DNA from: an uncultured Clostridium sp.
GTDB lineage: Bacteria; Bacillota; Clostridia; TANB77; CAG-508
Direction: 5' to 3'
DNA: 64,000 nucleotides
Assembly: GCA_946411515.1 (NCBI GenBank)
Contig: CAMKEH010000002.1
Span: 123,975 to 187,974, forward strand
Both the position numbers and the translations under genes were made by a program. Below the pieces are notes generated by a model. It ran no database searches and was not told where the DNA came from. It was given only the letters and a program-made list of their open reading frames with translations. Below are positions 36,512 through 44,765 of this stretch, piece by piece (within the stretch, counting starts at the first letter, position 1; each line of letters begins with the position of its first letter).

Positions 36512-38020
36512 ATGAAAAGAAAAAACAAAGGAATAACATTAATTGCATTAGTAATAACAATAATTGTATTACTCATACTTGCAGGAGTAACTATCACTAC
36601 ATTAACAGGAGATAATGGATTATTATGGAAAACAAGTGAATCTAAATTTATAACAGAGATACAGCAATATAATGAAGAATTGAAACTTGCAATAACGGAA
36701 GATTATGCAAGTAGTATGGGAAATAGACAGAACAAATTTAATGTAAGAAGAAGTAGCTATAATGATGAAAAATCTTTTACAGATGCAATGAAAGAAAAAA
36801 TTCAAAGTTTTAATAATAAGTATGCAAATAAATTAGAAATAAAAGAAGATAAACTTAATTATATAGGGGAAGATCAACAAGAAAGAACATGGTTATCACA
36901 GGTAATTAGCGTAGCAGGAATATTAAAAATAAGTTATATATTCGAGAATGGAACAGAAGCAGCTCCAACTTATCAAAGAGTAATCTCAGATGGAAGCTAT
37001 GAAGTAGAATCACCAACAATAGCAAATTATGAACCAGATCAATATATAGTTTCAGGAGAAATACAAGGAGATACTAATATTACAGTGACATATTATGGAG
37101 AAAGCCAAGGACTAGAATATGAATTGTTAGATGATGGAACATATACTGTAGCTGGAATAGGTGGTTTTAATGGGAAAGGATTAGTTATACCAGCAAAATT
37201 TGAAGGAAAATCTATTACTCAAATAAAATCAAAAGCTTTCTATAAAAATCAAACAATTAAAAGCATAATAATACCTAAAACTATAACTAAAATTAATTCA
37301 CAAGGCTTTGCTTTTATGAGTAATGTAGAAAGTATATATTTAAATTGTAATACAATTTGTAAAGATTCAATTTATTGTGAAAGTAACCTAATAAATATAA
37401 CTGTTGGAGAAAATGTAGAAAAAATAGAGAATTGGGGAATTAGAAATAATAGTAATTTAGAAAATTTAATTGTATGTTCCAATAAAATTGATATTAATGG
37501 AGCCCAATTTGTTAACTCAAATATAGCAAAAGTAATAATAAATAAAGAGAATACAAAGTATAAAGTTATAGAAGGAGTATTATATTCAAAAGATGGTAAA
37601 AAGATATATATGTATCCACCTGCCAAAAGAGGTAATTTCATAATACCAAGTGAAGTGGAAGAAATAGGTGAATGTGCTTTTTATTACAATAAATATTTAC
37701 AAGAAGTAATAGTTCCTAGTACAGTTAATGTAATAAAAGATAATGCTTTTGAAAATTGTGATAATATTTCAAATATAAATATAAATGCTAAACAAATAGA
37801 CGGAAGTGTATTTTATTCTATGGATAAATTAGAAAAAATAGTTTTTGGAAAAAATGTAAATAAACTTGGAACATGGAGTATTAGAAATAATTCTAATTTA
37901 AAAGAAATATACTATCTAGGGACAATAGAAGAGTGGAATGAAGTAAATAAATCTAATCAATGGAAAGTTAATGATAATGTTGAAAAAATAAATTGTGTAG
38001 ATGGAACAATTTATTTATAA
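36512..38020 (+). CDS. Pilin-like secreted protein with leucine-rich (LRR_5) repeats
   Basis: A 502-residue paralogue of the gene at 7237. The N-terminus has a basic leader, G/ITLIALVITIIVLLILAGV and TTLTGDNGLLW, again without Glu at mature position 5. BspA-like repeats cover residues ~235-470 (SITQIKSKAFYKNQTIKSII, NFIIPSEVEEIGECAFYYN, QEVIVPSTVNVIKDNAFENC). The end (EIYYLGTIEEWNEVNK) is the motif that often closes LRR_5 domains. The ATG 36512 follows AAGGGAGAG; an in-frame start at 36464 lies within the leader hairpin. It is probably secreted and controlled by leader B. Confidence 0.88.
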   Translation: MKRKNKGITLIALVITIIVLLILAGVTITTLTGDNGLLWKTSESKFITEIQQYNEELKLAITEDYASSMGNRQNKFNVRRSSYNDEKSFTDAMKEKIQSFNNKYANKLEIKEDKLNYIGEDQQERTWLSQVISVAGILKISYIFENGTEAAPTYQRVISDGSYEVESPTIANYEPDQYIVSGEIQGDTNITVTYYGESQGLEYELLDDGTYTVAGIGGFNGKGLVIPAKFEGKSITQIKSKAFYKNQTIKSIIIPKTITKINSQGFAFMSNVESIYLNCNTICKDSIYCESNLINITVGENVEKIENWGIRNNSNLENLIVCSNKIDINGAQFVNSNIAKVIINKENTKYKVIEGVLYSKDGKKIYMYPPAKRGNFIIPSEVEEIGECAFYYNKYLQEVIVPSTVNVIKDNAFENCDNISNININAKQIDGSVFYSMDKLEKIVFGKNVNKLGTWSIRNNSNLKEIYYLGTIEEWNEVNKSNQWKVNDNVEKINCVDGTIYL

Positions 38021-38075
38021 AAAATAAAGAATTTATATATTATACTAAATATTGTCGTTTGATTGTAAATAAGAA

Positions 38076-38113
38076 AAAATACTCTTTAAGGTTTTCCTTA
38101 AAGAGTATTTTTA
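38076..38113. terminator. Bidirectional terminator between LRR gene B and glmS
   Basis: AATACTCTTTAAGG pairs with CCTTAAAGAGTATT around TTTT, with A- and T-runs on the two sides. Confidence 0.85.
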
Positions 38114-38116
38114 TAC

Positions 38117-39955
38117 TTATTCTACTGTAACTGATTTAGCTAAGTTCCTAGGTTTATCAACATCTAATCCTTTTTCTTTAGAAATGTAGTAGCTAAGTAA
38201 TTGAAGTGGTATTACTGAAAGGATAGGTGAAATAAAAGTATTTGTTTTAGGTATATGAATAACTGTATCAAACATTTTATCATCTACTGGTTGGTTTGTA
38301 ACAACTAAAGTTTTAGCTCCTCTAGTAATTACTTCTTGAATATTACTTACAGTTTTTTCTACTAATTTTTCATCTGTCATAATACTTACAACAGTTATAT
38401 TATTTTCAATAAGAGCTATTGGACCATGCTTTAATTCTCCTGCTGGATAGCTATCTGCATGAATATATGAGATTTCTTTTAATTTTAAAGCAGATTCTCT
38501 TGCAACTGTTTCATCAATTCCTCTACCTAAGAAAAATACATCTTTTTCTTGGTAAATTCTATGTCCAAATTCCTTTATAGTACAGCTACATTTTAATGTT
38601 TCTTCTATTTTTGAAGGCAGTTCTAAAATATCTTTTTTTAGATTAGTTATTTTTTCTTTAGATATTTCTAATATTTCTGCAAAATAAATTGTAAGTATTG
38701 CTAAAAGCATAACTTGAGAAGTATAAGCTTTAGTAGATGCAACTGCAATTTCTGGTCCTGCATGAGTATAAATAGAATAATTAGCTTCTCTTGTGATAGA
38801 ACTTCCAATAACATTACTAATTGCTAAAGTTTTAGCACCTTTTTGTCTAGAAAGTTTAAGAGCAGCAATTGTATCTGCAGTTTCACCTGATTGAGAAATA
38901 AAAATACATAAAGTTTTTTCATCAATAATTGGATCTCTATATCTAAATTCTGAAGCAATATCAACTTCAGTAGGTATTTTGCAAATTTTTTCTAACATAT
39001 TTTTTGCAGCGAGTCCAGCATGCATCGCTGTACCACAAGCAACAAGATATATTTTATTAATACTTTGTAAATATTCTTTTGTAAAGTTTAATTCTTCAAA
39101 TTCACATTTAGAATCTTCACTTATTTTTGCTCCAATAGTTTCTCTAATTGCAGTTGGTTGTTCATATATTTCTTTTAACATATAATCTTCAAAACCATCT
39201 TTTTCAGCACTTGATGCATTCCATTCAATTGTTTGAACTTTTTTATCAATTGGATTTAAATCTTTATCATAGAATTTTGCATCAGTTCTTGATAATAATA
39301 CAAATTCTAAATCTTCTAAAAGATAGAATTCTCTTGTAAAAGAAAGAATAGCAGGTATATCTGAAGAAATATAGTTTTCATCTTCACCTTTTCCAATAAC
39401 TAAAGGACTATCTTTTCTAACTACAACCATATTATCAGGAAAGTCTTTGCAAATTATTTCTAAAGCAAAACTTCCTTTCAAATCTAAACATGCACTTTTG
39501 ACAGCTTTTAATAATTTATTAATATCAGTTCCATTTATTTTTTCATAATAATAATGAATTAGATTTGGAACTATTTCAGTATCAGTTTGAGAATAAAATG
39601 TATATCCTTTTTCTGATAAAAATTTTCTTAATTCATTATAATTTTCAATAATTCCATTATGAACAACACTAAATAATTTAGAATTATCCATATGAGGATG
39701 AGAATTTTCTTTTGAAGGTTTTCCATGAGTTGCCCATCTGGTATGAGCAATACCAATAGTTCCTTTTAAATTATCAATCCCTGGTAAATTATATAAATTT
39801 TTAACTCTTCCTTTATCCTTCATAATAGAAAGACCATTATTTTCAATTGTTGAAATACCTGCTGAATCATATCCTCTGTATTCCAATCTTAGAAGTCCAT
39901 TAATAAGTATAGGACTTGCTTTTTTTGTTCCTATGTATCCTACAATTCCACACAT
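38117..39955 (-). CDS. glmS: Glutamine-fructose-6-phosphate aminotransferase
   Basis: GlmS makes glucosamine-6-phosphate, the first step to UDP-GlcNAc and peptidoglycan. The catalytic Cys2 starts the glutaminase domain (MCGIVGYIGTKKASPIL), with TRWATHGKPSKENSHPH. Two SIS sugar-isomerase domains follow (CGTAMHAGLAAKNMLE, ISQSGETADTIAALK), and the C-terminus is the conserved DKPRNLAKSVTVE. 612 residues is typical. A glmS ribozyme lies in its leader. Confidence 0.97.
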   Translation of the reverse strand: MCGIVGYIGTKKASPILINGLLRLEYRGYDSAGISTIENNGLSIMKDKGRVKNLYNLPGIDNLKGTIGIAHTRWATHGKPSKENSHPHMDNSKLFSVVHNGIIENYNELRKFLSEKGYTFYSQTDTEIVPNLIHYYYEKINGTDINKLLKAVKSACLDLKGSFALEIICKDFPDNMVVVRKDSPLVIGKGEDENYISSDIPAILSFTREFYLLEDLEFVLLSRTDAKFYDKDLNPIDKKVQTIEWNASSAEKDGFEDYMLKEIYEQPTAIRETIGAKISEDSKCEFEELNFTKEYLQSINKIYLVACGTAMHAGLAAKNMLEKICKIPTEVDIASEFRYRDPIIDEKTLCIFISQSGETADTIAALKLSRQKGAKTLAISNVIGSSITREANYSIYTHAGPEIAVASTKAYTSQVMLLAILTIYFAEILEISKEKITNLKKDILELPSKIEETLKCSCTIKEFGHRIYQEKDVFFLGRGIDETVARESALKLKEISYIHADSYPAGELKHGPIALIENNITVVSIMTDEKLVEKTVSNIQEVITRGAKTLVVTNQPVDDKMFDTVIHIPKTNTFISPILSVIPLQLLSYYISKEKGLDVDKPRNLAKSVTVE

Positions 39956-40012
39956 AGTAATCCTCCTTAGAATTTAATTTTGGAATTGAAAGCATGCAAA
40001 TAAAACTTAAAT

Positions 40013-40150
40013 GTATTAACCTTTGTTACAATATCACTACTGCTTTTTTTATTAATACTTATGACTTTAAGTTAAAGCCACTAGAGCATCCGCCGAATCT
40101 TTCGATAACTCTAGACCTCGTCAACATTATAGAAATGTCCAGGCGCCAAA
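40013..40150 (-). ncRNA. glmS ribozyme (glucosamine-6-phosphate-activated self-cleaving riboswitch)
   Basis: Reading the minus strand upstream of glmS: GGCGCCTGGAC at the 5' end, GTTGACGAGG, then TTATCGAAAGATTCGGCGG and ATGCTCTAGTGGC. These are the core strings of the glmS ribozyme. A P3-like stem TCTAGAG/CTCTAG, a hairpin GGCTTTAA/TTAAAGTC and a distal stem GTATTAA/TTAATAC are visible. Cleavage should occur 5' of the GCGCC. GlcN6P made by GlmS would trigger cleavage and mRNA decay. A promoter-like TTGCCA...TAATAT lies ~60-90 bases upstream. The 370-base gap between glmS and mtnN is mostly this element. Confidence 0.9.
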
Positions 40151-40273
40151 TTTATTTAAAACAAAATCCTCCTTTCTTAAAATTTTTTTGCAATTTTTCA
40201 ATTTATGATATTATATTATACTAAAAATCAAAATGTGGCAAGTATTAACAAAAAAATTCTAAAAATAAAAGAC

Positions 40274-40302
40274 TTGAATAAAAAAAATCTATAAGATATA
40301 AT
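40274..40302 (+). promoter_or_regulatory. Promoter of mtnN
   Basis: TTGAAT at 40274-40279 and TATAAT at 40297-40302 with a 17-bp spacer. Confidence 0.65.
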
Positions 40303-40326
40303 ACTTTTGAAAGAGGTGATTATTTT

Positions 40327-41034
40327 ATGAAAAAAATAGGAATAGTAGTGGCAATGCAAGAAGAATTAGAAGCGGTAGAAGAAATTCTAGAGGATGTAGA
40401 AATAAAACAAATAAATAAAACAAGATTTATAATAGGAAAAATAGGAGAATGCATATGCATTGTAGTACATTGTGGAATTGGAAAAGTAAATGCAGCAAGA
40501 GCAACTCAAGAATTAATAGATAAATTTAATATAGATTATATAATGAATGTTGGAGTAGCAGGAAGTATTAATGATGATCTAGATATAGGAGATGTATTAA
40601 TTGGAAAGCATACAGTTCAACATGACTTTGATATAACAGCATTTAGACATAGTAAAGGATACATACCTGGAATAGGTGACAATATAGAGTGTGATAGCCA
40701 ATTAGTTTCAAGAATGATAGAATCAATAAAAAATGTAGAAGAAAAAAGTTATAATATAAAATTAGGAATAGTAGCTACAGGAGATATATTTTGTACAGAT
40801 GTAGCAATGAAAGATAAAATAAGATCAAAGTTTGATGCAGATGTAGTAGACATGGAATGTGGAGCAATAGCACAAGTGGCATACTTAAATGAAATGCCAT
40901 TTATCGTTATAAGAAGCGTTTCAGACAGTCCAAATGGTAAAAATGAAAAAACATTTGAAGAAAACTTACCATTTGCATGTAAGAGATTTGCAAATGTGTT
41001 AAAAAGATTTTTGGAACAAGAGGGACAGAGATAA
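40327..41034 (+). CDS. mtnN: 5'-methylthioadenosine/S-adenosylhomocysteine nucleosidase
   Basis: MtnN (Pfs) splits MTA and SAH, recycling the activated-methyl by-products. The N-terminus GIVVAMQEELEAVEEIL, HCGIGKVNAARATQELID, NVGVAGSINDDLDIGDVLIG and the active-site segments VVDMECGAIAQVAY and IVIRSVSDSPNG are all present in 235 residues. AAAGAGGTG precedes the ATG. Confidence 0.95.
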   Translation: MKKIGIVVAMQEELEAVEEILEDVEIKQINKTRFIIGKIGECICIVVHCGIGKVNAARATQELIDKFNIDYIMNVGVAGSINDDLDIGDVLIGKHTVQHDFDITAFRHSKGYIPGIGDNIECDSQLVSRMIESIKNVEEKSYNIKLGIVATGDIFCTDVAMKDKIRSKFDADVVDMECGAIAQVAYLNEMPFIVIRSVSDSPNGKNEKTFEENLPFACKRFANVLKRFLEQEGQR

Positions 41035-41115
41035 AATGTTTCAAAATTCATATTAATATTGTATAAAAAAACGAAAAAAGTTAATAATTTATATAAATTG
41101 AAAGGAGTTTTTTAT

Positions 41116-42192
41116 ATGGATAGAAAAGTAAAAGTTGTTCAATATGGGACAGGGAAAATGAGTGTATACACAATGAGATATGTTTATGAAAAAGGAGGAG
41201 AGATAGTAGGAGCAGTAGATGCAAATCCAGATGTTGTTGGAAAAGATATTGGTGAAATAATGGGAACAGAAAATAAAGGTGTAAAGATAGTTTCTGTTCA
41301 AGATGCTGAAAAAATGATGCAAGAAGTAAAACCAGATATTGCAATTATAACTACAATGAGCTTAATTAAAGATGTAGAAGAGAGTTTGATGTTATGCGCA
41401 AAACTTGGAATAAATGCTATTACAACATGTGAAGAAGCTTTTTATCCTATGAATTCTAATCCAGAAATAACTAAAAAAATAGACGAATTAGCAAAGAAAA
41501 ATAATTGTACAATAACAGGAAGCGGATATCAAGATATATATTGGGGGCAATTGATTTCTTCTATAGCAGGTTCTACGCAAACAATTAAAAAGATAAAAGG
41601 AAGTTCAAGTTATAATGTAGAAGACTATGGAATAGCATTAGCTGAAGCTCATGGTGCAGGACTTACATTAGAAGAATTTGATAAGCAAGTAGCTTCAGTA
41701 GATAGAATATCAGATGAAGAAAGACAAGATATGATAAATAGAGGAGAATACTTACCATCGTATATGTGGAATGTAAATGGTTGGTTATGTGATAAATTAG
41801 GATTAACAGTTAAATCTCAAACGCAAAAAACAGTACCACAAACACATAACGAAGATATATATTCTTCAACATTAGGAATGACAGTTAAAGCAGGAGATGC
41901 AACAGGAATGAGTGCAGTTGTTACTACTGAAACTGAAGAAGGAATAACAATTGAAAGTGAATGTATAGGAAAAGTATATTCAAAAGATGATTTCGATAAA
42001 AATGAATGGACAGTAATTGGAGAACCTGAAACAACATTAATAATTAATAGACCTGCTACAGTTGAACTTACTTGTGGAAGTGTAGTAAATAGAATTCCAG
42101 ATGTCATAAATTCAAAATCAGGATATGTTCCAACAGAAGAAATGGGAGATTTATATTACAAAATAAGACCATTAAATGAATATGTAAGATAG
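41116..42192 (+). CDS. 2,4-diaminopentanoate dehydrogenase-like (DapB-fold) oxidoreductase
   Basis: A 358-residue NAD(P)-dependent enzyme. The N-terminal Rossmann segment VVQYGTGKMSVYTMRYVYEK and IVGAVDANPDVVGKDIGEIMG match the dihydrodipicolinate reductase-like family used in amino-acid fermentation (ornithine pathway, Ord/DAPDH). TCEEAFYPMNSNPE and SGYQDIYWGQLISSIAGS also fit. The upstream ATG at 41059 precedes the ribosome site GAAAGGAG, so 41116 is chosen. No other ornithine-pathway genes are beside it, so the substrate remains open. Confidence 0.75.
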   Translation: MDRKVKVVQYGTGKMSVYTMRYVYEKGGEIVGAVDANPDVVGKDIGEIMGTENKGVKIVSVQDAEKMMQEVKPDIAIITTMSLIKDVEESLMLCAKLGINAITTCEEAFYPMNSNPEITKKIDELAKKNNCTITGSGYQDIYWGQLISSIAGSTQTIKKIKGSSSYNVEDYGIALAEAHGAGLTLEEFDKQVASVDRISDEERQDMINRGEYLPSYMWNVNGWLCDKLGLTVKSQTQKTVPQTHNEDIYSSTLGMTVKAGDATGMSAVVTTETEEGITIESECIGKVYSKDDFDKNEWTVIGEPETTLIINRPATVELTCGSVVNRIPDVINSKSGYVPTEEMGDLYYKIRPLNEYVR

Positions 42193-42215
42193 TGAAATTT
42201 ATATAAATGAAGAAG

Positions 42216-42258
42216 AAATCAAGTTGATTTACAAAAGCTGTAAAAAAACTTGATTTTT
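42216..42258 (+). terminator. Intrinsic terminator
   Basis: AAATCAAGTT pairs with AACTTGATTT around a ~21-base loop, followed by TTTCTTG. Confidence 0.65.
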
Positions 42259-42342
42259 CTTGTATTTTATGTTAAAATAGTATTGAAATGTTTATAAAAT
42301 AATAAGAGAGGTGAAAACTTAAAGGAAACTTTAAGGTTATAT

Positions 42343-42645
42343 ATGACAAAAGTTAGAGAAAAGAATACAGCTTGGTTAGAAACAATTAGAAATTTTTTTA
42401 TTTCAGATGAAGAAATAGAAAATAAAGATGAAAATGATAAAGGTTATCAAGAATGGAAAAAAGCCAATGCTGATAGTATAGATGAAAAAGCAATAGCTAA
42501 CTTAGAAAAGATGTTAGAGCATAAAGATAAGAAAAAAAGAAAATCATCAAAAACTTCTGTAGTTGAAAAAGCTCAAACAGAAGCAATTAAAATGAATAAA
42601 AACAAAGGAAATATACAAGAAAAGGGGTATGAGCAAGAAAAATAA
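42343..42645 (+). CDS. Unknown small charged protein
   Basis: I do not recognise this 100-residue protein. It is highly charged (many Lys, Glu, Asp), has no membrane segment, and ends in Lys/Glu/Asn-rich low-complexity sequence. The middle (EIENKDENDKGYQEWKKANA) looks helical. It has its own upstream spacer and a terminator-like hairpin after it. An upstream ribosome site is only moderate (AAAGG). Confidence 0.55.
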   Translation: MTKVREKNTAWLETIRNFFISDEEIENKDENDKGYQEWKKANADSIDEKAIANLEKMLEHKDKKKRKSSKTSVVEKAQTEAIKMNKNKGNIQEKGYEQEK

Positions 42646-42678
42646 AAAATACAGGAAACTAAAATTTCTTGTATTTTT
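42646..42678 (+). terminator. Intrinsic terminator
   Basis: AAATACAGGAAA pairs with TTTCTTGTATTT, followed by T-rich sequence. Confidence 0.65.
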
Positions 42679-42681
42679 ATC

Positions 42682-42710
42682 TTGACAAATGGAAAAACTA
42701 CATTTATAAT
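42682..42710 (+). promoter_or_regulatory. Consensus promoter of tRNA-Met
   Basis: TTGACA at 42682-42687 and TATAAT at 42705-42710 with a 17-bp spacer: both hexamers perfect. Confidence 0.8.
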
Positions 42711-42730
42711 AAGTATCGTTAATTAAATAT

Positions 42731-42807
42731 GGCGAAGTAGCTCAGTTGGCTAGAGCATTCGGTTCATACCCGAAGGGTCATGTGTTCGAATCACATCTTC
42801 GCTACCA
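42731..42807 (+). tRNA. tRNA-Met (CAT), elongator type
   Basis: A 77-base cloverleaf with encoded CCA. The acceptor stem is GGCGAAG/CTTCGCT. The anticodon loop TTCATAC sits in a TTCGG/CCGAA stem, giving anticodon CAT, and the T-loop is GTGTTCGAATCAC. It matches the Bacillus elongator tRNA-Met pattern. The initiator C1-A72 mismatch and the three G-C pairs of the initiator anticodon stem are absent. It is a single tRNA with its own promoter and terminator, and the only tRNA seen in the window; no arginine or glycine tRNA is present. Confidence 0.97.
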
Positions 42808-42818
42808 ATAAAATAAAG

Positions 42819-42850
42819 GTTTCAGGAATTCTCTGAAACTCTATTTTTTT
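42819..42850 (+). terminator. Intrinsic terminator of tRNA-Met
   Basis: GTTTCAG pairs with CTGAAAC, then T7. Confidence 0.8.
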
Positions 42851-42871
42851 ATTTGTGTATTTTATTATCAA

Positions 42872-43591
42872 TTAAGGGTTACATCTACTGCAAGGAGTAT
42901 ATCCTTGAGCAATAGCTGAATTTTTATCTATAGACTTTTGACTTTTTCTTAAATAACTACAACCATCTCTATGATATTTATTACCAGTATTAGTAATATA
43001 TACAGTGTAAGAATTTGAGTAAGCTGTTGAAACTGATTTTTGTGAAGATAATGAATAATTAGTTGAAGTAGATTTACTAGCCTTAGATATTTTTAATTGT
43101 TCAACCTCTTGATTTAATTCATTGTTTTTAGTTTCTAAATTATTATTTTCTTCTTGCAATTTTTGCTTATCTTTTTCTAATGTTTCTTTTTGAGTTTGCA
43201 GATTATTAATTTGATTTTCATTTTCTGTCAGGTCTTTTTTAGATTTATCTAATTTAGCGTTTAAATCATTAATATGCTTCTTAAAGTTTTCTATTTGAGA
43301 TGTTAAATTTTCTACTTGATTATTTAACTCCATATTTCTTTTTGTATTTCCTAACAATATGCTAGATAAAAGCAAGATAGATAAAATAATTATAATTATT
43401 GTTTTTGCATTTTCTTTTGATATAATATTTTTTATTTTTTCCTTCATATTCTTAATAAATTCATTTTTATTCTTAGTTTCATTTTTAATTGTTTCTTTTG
43501 AAATTATTATACTCTCATCATAACATTTTTTGCACATCCCATCGAAATTAACATCTTCTGTAGTACTACATATTTTACATTTCTTTTCCAT
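42872..43591 (-). CDS. Zinc-ribbon, coiled-coil membrane protein with C-terminal Cys/His motif
   Basis: A 239-residue protein. The N-terminal zinc ribbon (CKICSTTEDVNFDGMCKKC) is followed by a membrane segment (residues ~63-82), a long coiled coil (residues ~90-168) and a Ser-rich linker. The C-terminal domain YITNTGNKYHRDGCSYLRKS ... YTPCSRCNP resembles the small metal-binding module found after some competence nucleases and in cell-surface proteins. The function is unknown. It lies divergent from agrB. Confidence 0.65.
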   Translation of the reverse strand: MEKKCKICSTTEDVNFDGMCKKCYDESIIISKETIKNETKNKNEFIKNMKEKIKNIISKENAKTIIIIILSILLLSSILLGNTKRNMELNNQVENLTSQIENFKKHINDLNAKLDKSKKDLTENENQINNLQTQKETLEKDKQKLQEENNNLETKNNELNQEVEQLKISKASKSTSTNYSLSSQKSVSTAYSNSYTVYITNTGNKYHRDGCSYLRKSQKSIDKNSAIAQGYTPCSRCNP

Positions 43592-43773
43592 ATTTATCTC
43601 CCATATTTATAATTTCAGTAATTAGTATAAATTTTGAATTTAACATTAGTACATATCTTTTAATATATAGATATTATAAAATATTTTTAAATTTAGTTTC
43701 AAAATTGCTTTTATATTGTAAAAATGTTTTATGAAATTCGAAAAGTAAATTTTTATAAATTAAAAACTGCATT

Positions 43774-43801
43774 TTGCAAAATAAAAGTAATATTGTATAA
43801 C
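43774..43801 (+). promoter_or_regulatory. Promoter of agrBD
   Basis: TTGCAA at 43774-43779 and TATAAC at 43796-43801 with a 16-bp spacer, ~40 bases before the agrB start. I saw no clear AgrA-type direct repeats. The remaining ~180 bases of the gap to the minus-strand gene hold nothing I recognise. Confidence 0.5.
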
Positions 43802-43840
43802 TCAGATGATAAAATCTCATCATAGAAGAGGTGAGAGAAA

Positions 43841-44467
43841 ATGTTAGATAAAATCTGTGCCTTTTTAACACAAAAGATAAGAGAAGAAAATCCAGAAATA
43901 GATGAAGAAAGAGCAGAAGTAATCAACTATGGATTACAAAATATATTTGGTGAGATACCTAAAACTTTTGTTATGCTCTTAGTTGCGTACATATTAGGAA
44001 TATTTGAATGGGCATTATTTACATTTGTAGCATTGTTTATATATAAAGGAGCATCAGGAGGAGTGCATCTAAAAACACATATTGGTTGTTTATTATTTAC
44101 TTGTATATTTTATTGCATAATTCCATTTGTTTCTAAATACATTGTAATGACAGATATTGTGAAATATATAGTAATCGTAAGTGTATGGATATTTGGAATG
44201 ATAATGATAAAGCTATATGCACCCGCAGATACAGAGAGTGTACCAATATTAAGTAAAAAAGTAAGAAAAAAGAAACAAATTGTTTCATATATATCATTTA
44301 CAATTGGTTTATTAGTAGCAGCGATTGTTCCTAATAATATGATAAGTAATATTTTAATATTAGCAAATTTATTTCAAACTATAACAATAACCAAATTTGT
44401 ATATAAGATAACAAATAATAAATATGGATATGAAGTATATGGAAATGCTTCAAATGAATTAGTTTAA
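43841..44467 (+). CDS. agrB: AgrB-type autoinducing-peptide processing endopeptidase
   Basis: AgrB is the membrane cysteine endopeptidase that cuts AgrD and forms the thiolactone ring. The 208 residues have several membrane segments. The catalytic pair is in SGGVHLKTHIGC: His and, seven residues on, Cys, the spacing typical of AgrB. A conserved N-terminal soluble segment is followed by YGLQNIFGEIPKT. GAGGTGAGAG precedes the ATG. It is followed by agrD after 58 bases. Confidence 0.93.
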   Translation: MLDKICAFLTQKIREENPEIDEERAEVINYGLQNIFGEIPKTFVMLLVAYILGIFEWALFTFVALFIYKGASGGVHLKTHIGCLLFTCIFYCIIPFVSKYIVMTDIVKYIVIVSVWIFGMIMIKLYAPADTESVPILSKKVRKKKQIVSYISFTIGLLVAAIVPNNMISNILILANLFQTITITKFVYKITNNKYGYEVYGNASNELV

Positions 44468-44525
44468 TAAAAAATATATACCGGTAATATTTTTATTAAA
44501 TATATTTACAAAGGAGGAAAATGTT

Positions 44526-44645
44526 ATGTTAAAATTTTTAGCAAAAACAGCAGAAAAATATGCAAAAGCAACAAATACATCTTGTTTTATTTGGTGGGCT
44601 TGGCATCAACCACAAATGCCAACTAGTATGATAAAAAAAGACTAA
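44526..44645 (+). CDS. agrD: AgrD autoinducing peptide precursor
   Basis: A 39-residue precursor with a strong ribosome site (AAAGGAGG). An amphipathic N-terminal helix (MLKFLAKTAEKYAKATN) leads to the signal region TSCFIWWAWHQPQMP and a short charged tail. The single Cys at position 20 should form the thiolactone. A five-member ring CFIWW is the usual size, though the HQPQMP motif, which directly follows the ring in some clostridial AgrDs, leaves the exact C-terminal cut open (CFIWW or up to two residues longer). The aromatic content (F, W, W, W) is very high. Confidence 0.9.
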   Translation: MLKFLAKTAEKYAKATNTSCFIWWAWHQPQMPTSMIKKD

Positions 44646-44730
44646 TTAAAATCCATTGGTAAGAATAGTTCGAAGTATATATTTTTACCAATGTATAACT
44701 TAAAAGTTATATAAATACAATCCTAAAAAA

Positions 44731-44764
44731 GAAAGTAGATAAAAAACTACTTTCTTTAATTTTT
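44731..44764. terminator. Bidirectional terminator between agrBD and agrC
   Basis: GAAAGTAG pairs with CTACTTTC around A-rich loop bases, with T-rich sequence on both strands. Confidence 0.75.
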
Positions 44765-44765
44765 G

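Noticed and set aside
39994-40224. A plus-strand ORF of 76 codons
   Set aside because: It runs antisense through the glmS ribozyme and its promoter, and has no ribosome site.
42731-42807. Initiator tRNA or tRNA-Ile2 for the CAT anticodon
   Set aside because: The initiator C1-A72 mismatch and three G-C anticodon-stem pairs are absent, and the body matches elongator tRNA-Met.
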